This document shows, in pieces, positions 34,372 through 46,126 of a stretch of DNA of 64,000 nt. Numbering within the stretch: the stretch's first letter is position 1; each line of letters starts with the position of its first letter. Under the pieces are notes generated by a model. That model worked only from the letters and a program-made list of their open reading frames with translations, was not told the origin of the DNA and did no database searches. The position numbers were made by a program, and so were the translations under genes. The DNA is from Dinochytrium kinnereticum (lineage: Eukaryota; Chytridiomycota; Chytridiomycetes; Chytridiales; Chytridiaceae), in assembly GCA_027604005.1 (NCBI GenBank), contig JADGJT010000086.1:1-64000 (forward strand), given 5' to 3'.

Positions 34372-35673
34372 TCATGCTTTGGGAACAGACAACCGCATGC
34401 CCTCCATAGCCTCATCAGCCCTCAGTTGGCATGTCAACCTGGAACTAACAAATAAAAGAAGGTCAGGATCGAGCCGTATATGCGTCAACAGACCTATCAT
34501 TCCGAAACAGGGCATATTCTAACATATCGAGTTCCGCCTCAGAGGGTTTGGGAATCTTGTCTGCATACATCGGGTCAACATAAATATGGCACGTCGCACA
34601 TTCAAGATGCCCGTCACAAACACCTATATTGAGAAAGGTCAGAGTCACCAAAAAAACAACGGCAATAGCAACAAACCTTCAATACTTGGGATATTGTTCT
34701 CCTTGCACAGGTCAAGCAATCGCTTACCCAATGGCACATCATACTCCTTCTCCTCCCCATTCTCGAGAACAATAGTGATTTTTACTGTTTTCGTACTAGC
34801 TGATGACCCCTTGGAGGACGACCCGGATTCAGTAAAAAGGCGAAGCTGGTCCTCCTTTGTGATGCCGGATCTTCCTCTCCACTTTGGCCAATACACGGTT
34901 TTACTCTCAATCGCATCTAAAAGCAACGAAACATCATTCTCATTGAGCATTCCATACCAGTCGCTCATAGGATAAACGCTATACTACAATTAGAATGGAA
35001 ACATGCAAATAAAGTTTGTTTTTTTTACATTGCATTAGCAGCAAATGCATGCCCACCGACATGTGAGCTCCGCTGCACTTTAACCTTGCCATTTAGCCCG
35101 CGGCGGTCTATTTCAGACAGTATCTTTAAGAAAACTTCCTGACCGCACTTCCCGCAACGTTGATCAACTTCCCCGTGCGTGCACACAAGAATGTGGACCT
35201 GATCTTTGGTCGTTTCAGTGTCAAGAGGAGACATAAGAGTTGCAACTGCAGGATTGGTGCGAGATGCCTTCACAACATCTGCGACGGCCTTGGCGTCATC
35301 TGCCGTTACTCCCTTGAACCGGATCATGTCTGGATATAGAAAGACGTCTCGTTTTTCGTCATTTGTCGCTTCCCCGATGGAATTATCCGAGCATGTGAAC
35401 TTGACATCCGGAACTCTTGACACAGAGCCCACCACTCTTGCAACAAAAGGATCATCGATAATGCTCTTGGGCCACTTGTGGTGGCCTTAAGCATTTTAGC
35501 ATTCTATGGAATGTATATTCGCACAAACCACTGGCAACCACAACATGCTGCTGATGCGTCCCTACAGATCCTACAAAGTTTTCCGGGGCCTTAAAGGCAT
35601 CGATCCCTCCTCGGCTGGCCCGTGTTGAGAAGAGTCTCAAGCGCGATCGTGCTTTACAAAAGATTCTTTGCAT
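34372..35673 (-). CDS. Apd1/Aim32-type thioredoxin-like [2Fe-2S] protein fused to an adrenodoxin-type ferredoxin
   Basis: Five minus-strand exons, 35529-35673, 35029-35485, 34677-34978, 34494-34623 and 34372-34444, join in phase to 368 aa. The Arg-rich, acid-poor start (MQRIFCKARSRLRLFSTRA) looks like a mitochondrial presequence. Next comes the sucrase/ferredoxin-like (TLF) domain, with VVVASGHHKWPKSI, HILVCTHGEVDQRCGKCG (Cys150, 159, 162) and SSHVGGHAFAANAIVYP (His190, His194), the Cys/His ligand set of Apd1/Aim32. From about residue 265 a second domain follows: VKITIVLENGEEKEYDVP, then VCDGHLECATC (Cys304, 310, 313) and RLTCQL (Cys350), with 36 residues before the last Cys as in adrenodoxin. 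A redox chain within one polypeptide is suggested. Splice choice at the last intron (acceptor GTTAG before 34444) is set by the ferredoxin spacing. Its ATG lies 25 nt from that of the divergent lectin gene. Confidence 0.88.
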
Positions 35674-35698
35674 TTTTGCGAATTGTCAGCCAAAGAAA

Positions 35699-37428
35699 AT
35701 GTTGCTGCTGCTGCTCTTATGCCTGCTTGCATGCGCCCATGCGTCCGACCAGCTCCTCGTAGACCATGAAGATGTGGCGAGAAAATATGATTATCGACTG
35801 TCCATCAAAAAGCCGTACAAATTCTTTAATGATATACCGTACTTTGACCTCAAAGGAAGTATGTAATTTTCTGGACTAATGGTCTTAACCCGCACTTTGC
35901 AAGATGCTATCGCTTCGCCTGATTCCATCCGTTTGACTACCAGCGTTCCACAAATGAAGGGGTCTGTGTGGTCAAAGGACCCAAACCCTTTTAGCGCGTG
36001 GCAGATTCACTTTTCCGTCTCAGTGTCTGGAAGGTCCTACATTGGAGAAAATGGTATTGCCATCTGGTACACATTAGATAGGGCAACTGAGGGCCCCGTC
36101 TATGGATCCACCGACAAGTGGACTGGCATTGGTATTTTTCTTGATTCCTCTGATTCTTCTATGAACGTATGTTATCTTGCATAAATAGTACCCTACTAAC
36201 CAGTATAGCGTGTGACGCCTTATGTTTCGGGGTACTTAAATGATGGCAACATGGAGTTTGGCGCACCAGGCTACTCTGAGAGTACTCTTCTAGGAGGATG
36301 CTTTAGGGATTTTAGGAACTCGCCTAAACCTACATGGGGGCGACTGACCTATGCCAATAGGACTCTTCAGGTTGGAAAGGTTTACGTTAGAATTACTTAT
36401 CACACTTTCTCAGCTGGACCTTGATGTTATGCAGGATGGGTATTCATTCACGGAATGCTTCACCTACACAGGAATTGATTTGCCTGCTGGGTATTTCTTT
36501 GGGGTCTCCGCCAGTACCGGGAATTACATTGCCGGTAATGATTTCCACCATATAATCTCCTCAATTCCTTTTAGATGATCACGATCTCTTTTCATTTGAA
36601 ACTTTCGAGATGGAGCCAAAGGCAAAGCAGGTTAGATTTGCTTCACACTCATAGTTTATAATTTCCCGCTGTGAATCAATACTCACGGATTTTAAGACAA
36701 AACGAAAGAACATAAAACTTGATCCTGATATGGAAAAGGTATTCAAAATTTGTACGTCCCGATGCTAACGAGCCATCACAGAAAATACAGGAGATTCGAA
36801 AGGTCGTAGATGACTCTCAAAAGAAGGAAGAGCGGACGGGAGAACCCGGATACCAGGAAGTTTTTAGCGTAAGGAATCTACGATGATGATTGATTAAACC
36901 AAGAAGCCAAGGGTTCTCAACGAAATATTGGAAAGCCAATTTAAGGTTATAGAAAACTTGAATCTCCTCCATAAGAAAGCCGGACTGGCCCCTGTCGTGG
37001 CGGCGGGACTGCATGACAGCGCGAAATCTCACGTAAGGGATGCTGTCGGCTCGGTAGATGCCACAGTTGAGTCTATCGGCCGAAAAGTCGACGAGGTCTC
37101 GGACCACATTAAAGTTTTAAGTGATCATGTTCAAAATCTTTTCATAGCCTTCAGAGACTTCAACACTCAGGTTTGTTTACAATCCAGTAGCTTGATATTC
37201 TGCTTTTCCTCACCATCGGAATAGGGTGATGTGGGTATGAATGATGTAAACGCCAAACTGCAACAGTCTCAGGAGAAGTTAGAAGCTGCCAATCAGGCCA
37301 TCAAGGATTCTCCTTCCTCATCTCACTGGGGCTTTTCTTTGACCTTTTTCCTTTTGGGTGGAATAATCGTTTATGCTGTTTCTATTTTTGTTCGCATGGG
37401 GAAGAACGATTCCAAACGCTTCGTATGA
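35699..37428 (+). CDS. L-type lectin cargo receptor of the ERGIC-53/VIP36/Emp47 family
   Basis: Nine exons, 35699-35858, 35904-36166, 36209-36370, 36414-36534, 36575-36630, 36697-36738, 36782-36868, 36904-37170 and 37225-37428, about 453 aa. A signal peptide (MLLLLLLCLLACAHAS) is followed by the lectin fold: GSVWSKDPNPFSAWQIHFSV, ENGIAIWYTLDRATEGPVYG, DKWTGIGIFLDS, GCFRDFRN and PAGYFFGVSASTG. Then come a coiled stalk (VDATVESIGRKVDEVSDHIK), a membrane span (GFSLTFFLLGGIIVYAVSIF) and a short cytosolic tail ending NDSKRFV. The tail's basic and C-terminal hydrophobic residues resemble ER-exit/retrieval signals (KKFF in ERGIC-53). The receptor cycles glycoproteins between ER and Golgi. Introns are 35-66 nt. 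The third intron could instead start at 36380, adding three residues. Confidence 0.93.
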
Positions 37429-37649
37429 GTCGATTACATAATAAACCAGGGGCTAATTTTGAGATTTTACATTCATCCAAGTCGAGTATGCCCCTCTCTC
37501 ATATTGAAACCCTAAGGCAACTAGAGCCTTTTCGTGAGGCCAGGTACATCCAAGACCACGTCAGCTCGGTCATGAGTGGCAATTTGACGCGAAATTTAAT
37601 TTTTAGCTTCTTAATTATAATGCAGCCTTCTTTCCTGATTAACATGTAA
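37425..37649 (+). CDS. short frame overlapping the lectin stop codon; coding status unclear
   Basis: An ATG at 37425 overlaps the lectin TGA as ATGA and opens 74 codons (MSRLHNKPGANFEILHSSKS...). The first 55 residues look protein-like (SHIETLRQLEPFREARYIQDHV) and the end turns hydrophobic, suggesting an unrecognised intron after about 37580. Further coding-like pieces follow (QQLLFHASLDYDGTGSTRD, 37697; LEDQFQKVHYDLSRIPIQQ, about 37830) but were not joined with confidence. No family recognised. Confidence 0.35.
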   Translation: MSRLHNKPGANFEILHSSKSSMPLSHIETLRQLEPFREARYIQDHVSSVMSGNLTRNLIFSFLIIMQPSFLINM

Positions 37650-38947
37650 AAGTAGCCTTATGATGAACTTCCTCCTTGAAGATGACGAAACCTAAGCTAC
37701 AGCAGTTGCTCTTCCATGCATCCCTTGACTATGACGGCACTGGAAGCACTAGGGATGCGGCAGACCCAGCGGATTAACTGCTAACCCTGGGTTTCATAAG
37801 ACTGATTCATGATTCAAGGCTGACTCTTGAGGATCAATTTCAAAAAGTGCATTATGATCTTTCTCGTATCCCCATTCAGCAGGCAGATACTGACTCATCC
37901 AGCTTTCCACAGGATTCAAGCAGATATCGTAGAAAGAAATACCTAACCAGTTGGCTCTCACACTCTACGGAATCTTCTCAGTGGTTCTTGCATCTGTCAT
38001 GCCTTTAAATGATAATAAAAAAATCGATCAACGTCTAAATGTCCAGAGGGGCATTCACAACATTTGGAGCAGCAACCTTGGCTGTGCCTGAATGGTGTGC
38101 AATGTTTGTCAATGTTTATGGAAGAATTGCCTGGCAAGATGGAGAAGGGATGCATTACTGGCTGCGGACTCCTCTGCCATTCTGAGAGGTGACCCGTAGA
38201 ATCACTCTGTACGGCATCCAACCCCATCTCCCCATCAATCTCCGCCATGTCACTTAAATGGCCAAAATCGCCTTTCATACAACCTCAAACTGATCGTCCT
38301 TTTGTTGCCCGTAAATCTCCCAAACACCCAATGGCATGCCAGTCGCCCAGCCTTCGACACCACAGCTGAAAAATTCAGCGGCTTCAGAGGTGGTATGAGT
38401 TTCATGGGATGTCGGCCGAAGTTTCAGACTTGATTGTGTGTTCGTTGAGTTAGAAATTAAGATGATGTTGAAGGATTTTAATTGATGGCTGAGATAGCTT
38501 TGGCGGGACTGCCGTCTCAGAGCAGGGAAGAGTTTGTGGAGGCTTTTTACGATGAGTAACAGACATCGGGCCCTAAGAGGAAGCTCATCGGACACAGATA
38601 ACACGGTCAGTTGCATTTGGCATTAAAATAAATATTAGTACATATATGTTAACGTAAAATTGGTGATTATTCAACAGAAAGCATTTAACAGATCGTCATG
38701 TCAGAGCAGCCATTTTTGTCATTCGTCTTCTTTAGTACTTTCGTTGACGCATTCTTCTTGAAAAGCCATTTGTTGGATAGAAATCGCAACCCGATGGATG
38801 CTGAGATTGCTGCAGGCCATTGGTAGAGGAAAAGTCTTGAATATTGCCACAAAGGCGGAATTAGTGGCACTACTGGCCATGCCAGAGGCTCAGGGAACGA
38901 AATGATAATCTTCTATCAATATCATTCAGGCGCGATCAGTCAAGCGC
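37650..38947. other. unresolved region with short coding-like frames on both strands
   Basis: Between the lectin and ADE2. On the minus strand, two frames of 93 and 113 codons (37997-38278 and 38275-38616) abut with an overlapping TGA/ATG; the second ends GVEGWATGMPLGVWEIYGQQ. On the plus strand a 42-codon frame starts at 38698 (MSEQPFLSFVFFSTFVDA). None matches a family I know, and no exon set closes in phase. This may be one or two fast-evolving intron-rich genes. Confidence 0.4.
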
Positions 38948-40814
38948 TCAGTACACCTCCCATCCAACCTCCTTCAGTTTGGAAACTTTCTGCAAAACTT
39001 CACTCTCCGACCTTTTTCTGTAGGCAACGATTTTGTCAAGGTACTGAGGCGTCGAAGCTCCAAGGATGCGAATGGCCAGAAGAGCACCGTTTGTTGAATT
39101 GTTTATGGCAACCGTTGCAACAGGAACTCCTCTCTGATGGAAATAGAAAGATACAAATATGAGAAGGTGTGGTGGGAAGTGGCTAAAGTGATATGCAATT
39201 TAACACACCGGCATCTGTACAATGGAATGCAGAGAATCCACTCCATCTAGATACTTCAAGGCGATCGGAACACCAATGACTGGTAGCGGCGTGAGAGCTG
39301 CGACCATTCCCGGAAGATGAGCCGCACCTCCCGCAGCCGCGACGATAACTTTAATTCCTCGCAAATGGGCAGACTCAGCATATTCCACCATTCGCTGGGG
39401 GGTACGATGAGCCGACACAATCGTGATTTCGAATGGTACACCGAATTCCTTCAATATGCTTGCAGCCGGCTTCATGGATGGCAGGTCAGAGTCTGATCCC
39501 ATAATAATTCCAACAACTGGTTGAATTTCCAAAGCCCCAACACCCCGGGTTCCGTCAGGCATTGCGTTTATGATCGTTTGGACACGCTCCCAAACTTCAG
39601 GCATCGAGTCTCCAGTGATGTTGATGTGTCCCATTTTGCGGCCCTTGCGGGTTTCAGGCTTGCCATACAAATGGATGGCAGTTCCTGGTAGGGTCATAGC
39701 TACCTGACATGGGCGGAAGGTCTCTGCTCGAGCCTTGTCATCTGATCCCGTCCCAAGGATGTTTATCATGGCGGCAGCTGGGACCTTCATAGCAGGGCTT
39801 CCAAGAGGCATTCCCAAAATCGCTCTCAGGTGCTGTTCAAACTGTGATGTTAAACAAGCCTCCATTGTGAAATGTCCAGAGTTATGAGGCCTCGGAGCGA
39901 CTTCATTCAGAAGGATTTCACCTGGAATAAAAGTAAGATCTTTCAAGAAAAGTGTAGTATTCTTCACCATTCTTAAGGACGAACATCTCAATGCCAAAGA
40001 TTCCGATCCCATCCAAACTGTTGATAGCCGCTTCTGCAATGTCTCTCGCTTTCTTAGCAACAAGACCATCAATTTGAGCTGGTGCAATAACCAAATGGCA
40101 GATGTTATCTCGTTGAATGGTGTCCACACAAGGGTAGGATGACATAACACCATCCACCGTTCGGGCAACCATGACGGCGACTTCCCGCTCAAAGTTGACG
40201 AATCCTTCAACGTAAAGGCCTGATCCACCTGCTGCAGTTCCACCACCAAGGGCCTTCACTGCTTCTTCTATCTCACTTTCAGCCTTCACCAAACGATTCC
40301 CGCGACCATCATAAGCCTGAGTCTTGCTTTTCAACATCAAAGGATAACCAAGAGAAGATCCCAATCTACTGATAGCCTCTACTTCATTGCCACTATTGGA
40401 AACGTCAAAGTACGGAGGAAGAGGGATGCCATGCTTGCCGAAGTGAACCTTTTGCGCAAACTTGTCCTGGATGATCGCAATCGTTTCGGGCGAAGGGTAG
40501 ATGGGGATCCCATACTTCTCACGCGCCTGAATCAGAGCTTTGGTATCAACATGCTCAATCTCAACAGTTAAAATAGAAGAGACCGCTGCCAACTTCATGA
40601 TGCTGTCTGCATCCTTAAAACTGCCAGCCACATGGTTCACGCCGGCCACAACTTGGCATGCAGGGCTATTCTCGGCATCCAAGATCGCCATCCTGATATT
40701 AAGACGGTTCGCGGCCTCGGCCATCATCCTGCGGAGTGTTACATTTAGCTAGCAAGGACAGCCAGACCTTCCTAGTTGCCCACCCCCCAAGACCCCAACG
40801 ACGTTTTCATTCAT
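38948..40814 (-). CDS. ADE2: Phosphoribosylaminoimidazole carboxylase (Ade2; PurK-PurE fusion)
   Basis: Four minus-strand exons, 40768-40814, 39968-40728, 39209-39921 and 38948-39133, give 568 aa (yeast Ade2 is 571). Exon 1 encodes [16 protein letters not shown], the PurK nucleotide-fold start, completed across the intron by MMAEAANRL. The ATP-grasp PurK part shows [26 protein letters not shown] and [20 protein letters not shown]. From about residue 395 comes the PurE part, with [24 protein letters not shown] and [14 protein letters not shown]. It converts aminoimidazole ribonucleotide to CAIR in purine synthesis. The PurK-PurE order is the usual fungal fusion. The 46-nt second intron reads over if not spliced, so the gene appears as two overlapping frames. 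Confidence 0.97.
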
Positions 40815-40906
40815 TTTTCTTGTTTTTTTAGAGATTATTCGTGATTGTCTGTGTAACGCGTGTCTACGGCTGCGATTGAGCCAAAAATATAACAAAAAAT
40901 TGGTTG

Positions 40907-43900
40907 TCACAGTACACGAAGGAACCCACGCACGTTCATCAGGAATCCTCGAAAGCTATCCAGGAACACCCTAAAGGTGCGGCTATCAACAAGTGGAACA
41001 TCATCCCTGCAGTTACTACCGCTTTGCAAGGCACGACTAGCGCGGTCAATTGAGTTATTGAGCTCGCCAAAGGCATTGCTCAACCGTTCTTGGAAACGGC
41101 TATCTTGCTTGATGAGAAGCGATTGGATCAGAGATTGGTACTTGAGCTTCAAAGTTGTTACATCGGAGTTTTTTTGGGATTAATCATTTACCTGTCTTGC
41201 CAGGATTAAGGAAAAGAATGCCTCGCCTATTGACTCGATAATTTCCAGCTCAAGCTCTCTAAAGAAAAGGCAGTCCATGACATGCTCAAGAATTCCGTCA
41301 AGTAAACCGTTTACAAACTCTGAGAAGCAATGAATTTAAATGGTCCTTTTCAGTAATTACCTCCGGAGCTGCTGTGCCTTAACACAAAGCGACAAATAAA
41401 TGAGATGACCTCATAAGAATAACGCTGGGCATCCATCATACTGCAATTAGTGCTATATTTTATGGCTGTTATGAATGAAGAGAAGAGAGAATGGGGTAGA
41501 GACATGATTCTCCTGCACTTTTTGCGGGCGGCTTCGCTAAGAAGACGTAAATAATCAACGCAAAGCCTCGGAAACTACTTTGTTAGATACCCCTTAACAA
41601 TGAATGCTTAAGCGCCAATACCTGGAGAAGCTGAGCATCTATAACGGGCAGTATAAACCCGAGACTGGTGAATAAGAAGTCATTGAACATAGTATCTGCA
41701 AACAAATGTGAACTCTTAAGATAGAGGATGATATCTCAGTACCGTCTATATCCTCCTGCATCACGATATACAACGAATCGACAAAGAAGTTTAGGTCCTG
41801 ACTCAGTTGCTCGACCGAACATAAGGCTTTCATCTCACCTTAATCAAACATTAGCAACAAAGAACCCACTCAACACTTTTTCTATACTTGCGTAGCTTTC
41901 AGTGAAGGTCTGATAGATTTTTATCAAAAATAAATAGAGATCGGCAGAAGCGCCGCCTTCGAGGATCTCAAACAATTAAGAACGCGTCAAGGTAGAATGA
42001 TTACCAAAAGCTTAGAAAATGCAAGCTGAAGACGAATAAACGCTACAAAAACATCCGGCGAATTTCGATATAAGTCGACGATGTTCGAGAGCAGTCCTAT
42101 ATCTTCTTTGATCGCCGGAATAAGCAAATTTCCATTGACTTTGTTGGCTGCAAGAGCCAACCCTTCATAAAGCTAAAATAGGGGATAAACACAAAGGGTA
42201 AACATATAGAGCATCTCACATCAAGAGTATTTAGAACCGCAACCTTAACAACAGGATCTTGATATACCGTTCGCAAATCGGACCTACCAACTACGTTTGC
42301 TAGCTCGCGCTACTCCGGATATTAACATCATATCCTCGGCTTAGACCGTCCAAACCTTAAGCAGCTCAAACAATCCAGTAAAAAAGGCCTTCTGAGCGTT
42401 TTCGTGTTCGGAATAAGAAACCAGCCCAGCCAATGTCCGTACAAGGGTGCTTAGATATTAGCCGACTTCTGATAAATTATGGATACCTATGCAAAGAAGT
42501 AGGAATGCGATTTAAACCGCCAAAAAACGCGTTCAGGAGGCTCGACAATGCACCTAATTGGTTAGACTGAAGTAATGTATCATGCGTACTTGACTGCAGA
42601 AACTGTCGTCGCAAAGCAGACTGGCAGGCAAGAGTGTCGATAAGATTTGATACAGCCGTAAGGACTTTTTCCTCTGAGTCCCACATTAAAAATGTCTTCA
42701 CTAAAGCTTCAAGGATAAAATCTAGTACGTGAGGTCCATTTCCAGTTTCAGAAAAGGCTTGTAGCAGAGAGGAGCTATTGAAATCAATACCTTCGATAAA
42801 AGGGATTTATGAACCTCAGTTGTCCAGAGTATTCAGAGGAAGAGACGAAAAGGTAGGTCCTAGCCCAACGCTGGGTGAACCACAATATAGTTTCTGCGAG
42901 AAGTGGACTACAGAGGAAGAACTAGCGCAGGGTAAGAACACGTAAATGCGCTAATTGTACCAGTGAGCTTTTTGGCTCGACAGTGACAAGACTCCATAAT
43001 TTAAATATAATCGAGGGAATTTCTACCAAAAGATCTTTCCCTTTCCCATTAGCAGAGTTCTTGAAATGTTGTAAATATCACCAGAATGAAATTAAATGTT
43101 ACCGAAAGCTGTAAAAGGCGTCTTGGTATGAGAGGAGTTTCACCAGCCCCAGCGTCACAAAGAACATATCCAGAAAAAAGGACCAGCCAATGAATATGCT
43201 CGTAAAGGCCTTCACGGTATTGAGCTAAAAAGTGCAAAGCCATATCAGACCAATATGAATCTGAAACAATTATATACCCTGAAAGTTAGTTTCCTCAAAA
43301 TCAACGCCAGAATGAAAAAATTCCTGAAGTCGCGTTATGCGATCAACCAATAGGGTTTGAATATGTTCAAGAGAAGATTCGGGATTCAACCTCCCCAATA
43401 TCCCCATGTAAACAAGCTGATCACCATAGAGAATTGAATCATCTCTTTCATCAATCGACTCCTCTGCCTCAAAGTCGGCATCTCGTTCAGCAAGAATTAA
43501 TTTCGATTCGAGAAATAGCTGGAAAATCGGAAACCCATGTGACTTTATCAATGCCGTAAGTGGTGATGACAGATCATAGTCGCCCTCAACAAGATCAAGA
43601 GCTGCAAAGAATGTATTCAGCCAAATCCTTAAACTATAAAGAATCCTTACCAATAGTCGCCCAAGCGCCAAGTAGTAGCTCTAATGCATCAACTGTTCCG
43701 GTCTCTAATTGTACCATCTCATCTTCTTTTAGATATTGTAGGCAGATCAACGTGAGACGAGCAACTTCGTCCAGGAAAGCTACGAGGCTTTCGCAACGTG
43801 GTAGAATGCGAGTTGGAAAGGAACTCAAAGCTCGTTCAATAGTTTTACTTATCGTGAGCAACTCATCAGCAAAATCATCGTCAGCATCAAAAGATTTGGT

Positions 43901-45284
43901 GGACATAAACCTATACACAATCAGGCAAATACGTTATGAGTTGAGATTTACGTTGATATCCAAGAAGAAGAGCATTTCATCAGGTGGTCGAGATACACAG
44001 CCTGCGCAGTATCATTTACGAAAACAGGGCCCCTTAGGCCGGCTAACTGGAATATGCATTTACCCGTTGTGCCAGAAATATCAGCTTCTCCAAGCAAGGA
44101 GTGAAGACGGAAAAACATATCAATGACATCTCCGTTTATCAAAATAGGAGCCCAGCTTGAAGGAAACCATCCTCCTTCGTCATCATCGCAGTTACGCATA
44201 TTGTCGAAAGAACCCGATAGCCCTTTATTCTCTTCAACATGAATCATTTTAATTGATGAGAAATCATTTTTGCTCCTCACCTTCAACAAAATTCCACTTG
44301 AATACTTTGAGGACAATGCTTGCGTAATGAAGAGCCCCTCTTACCTCGCTTTCAACGTTCAGAAAGCTCGGGTCGTGACTGTAGTCATTAAGCGATTGCA
44401 GTGCGAGCTGGAAGATTCTTGAAAGTTCTGTGTCCTAGTGTGCCGAGAAGAAAGAGAAAGAATTAGAAGATTAAGTAAAAGGCGTGAAGAGACCAAGAAA
44501 AGTATTCGAGAAAGAAAGGAAACTATGTATGGACTGAAAAACTAAATTTGGTGCCACTGACCTCAAATAGCTTCCTACACGCGAAATGAAAGTCCCATGG
44601 AAGGCCTAACGCACTAGCTTCGGAAGTAAATTCTTGCAGCACTTCATCGAAGATTATGAGAGAAACCATTTTCTGCAAATTTTAAATTAAGCGAAGAAAC
44701 GGTAAACTCACGCAGTGGAAGTTACTCTCCCTCAAGCTATATAGAAAAGTGAAAAAACTACCCCTCTCAGCCTCAGACCAATCAAGCCAGCATCGCTTAA
44801 CAACCGTAGCAACAAGCTGTCCCAATTTTTTGTAAATAAATGGCTGACTATTTTCAGCTTGACTATGTTTAGTAGATATGATCAAGGTAAGTATCTTAAA
44901 AAAACTCTAAGTTTGGTACCTTAGAATGTAATTCAAAATATACTCATGTAAAGCCTTGACCGTCTCCTTCGATTGCGCCGTGTACGTAAGAGTGAAGGCG
45001 GTTTTCAAAACATTGGCCGTATGAAACTGAACATAGGCATCCGTCGAGTGATCTCTTATTCTTAGCAACGTCTTTGCATGACAAAAGCTCAACCTAATAT
45101 ATACTTGCAGAGTCCGAAAACATCTGATGATCTTGAAAGCTGATTAATCGTCTCTTCCGCCATACTCCGAAGAGCATCATCCTTTAACGGCTTTCAGATC
45201 ATATGATTATGTCAGTTCAATTACGTTGGTGTTAAGTTGCTGGCATGCTTTCTGTATGGCAAGCAACCAAGTTGGCCCGTCCAT
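40907..45284 (-). CDS. XPO4: Exportin-4 (importin-beta superfamily)
   Basis: A long intron-rich minus-strand gene. Exon 1 starts at ATG 45284 (MDGPTWLLAIQKACQQL) and joins through a 43-nt intron to DDALRSMAEETINQL...FGLCKYIL. Later exons keep the order of animal exportin-4: VQFHTANVLKTAFT (about 45000), LVATVVKRCWLDW (44800), IDMFFRLHSLL and LAGLRGPVFV (44000), DQLVYMGILGRLNP and LVDRITRLQEFF (43300-43420), LYEHIHWLVLFSGYVLCDAG with GETPLIP (43110-43200), VLTAVSNLIDTL (42630), and the closing SRTFRVFLDSFRGFLMNVRG (40920-40990). Exportin-4 carries proteins such as eIF5A and Smad3 out of the nucleus with RanGTP and imports some Sox factors in animals. Introns are mostly 40-60 nt. Individual borders between 41.2 and 44.7 kb were not all resolved. 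The end lies 92 nt from the ADE2 start. Confidence 0.88.
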
Positions 45285-45312
45285 CCGATCTTCAAAATTT
45301 GTCGAAACAATA

Positions 45313-46077
<765 letters not shown>

Positions 46078-46126
46078 CACATAATCACGATAGGTGGGGC
46101 TCGTTGTCTCTACCTCTCCTCACCCA

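Noticed and set aside
36371..36413. 34-nt intron (36380-36413) in the lectin gene
   Set aside because: The in-phase donor at 36371 gives a 43-nt intron like its neighbours and a more usual LQ-L junction.
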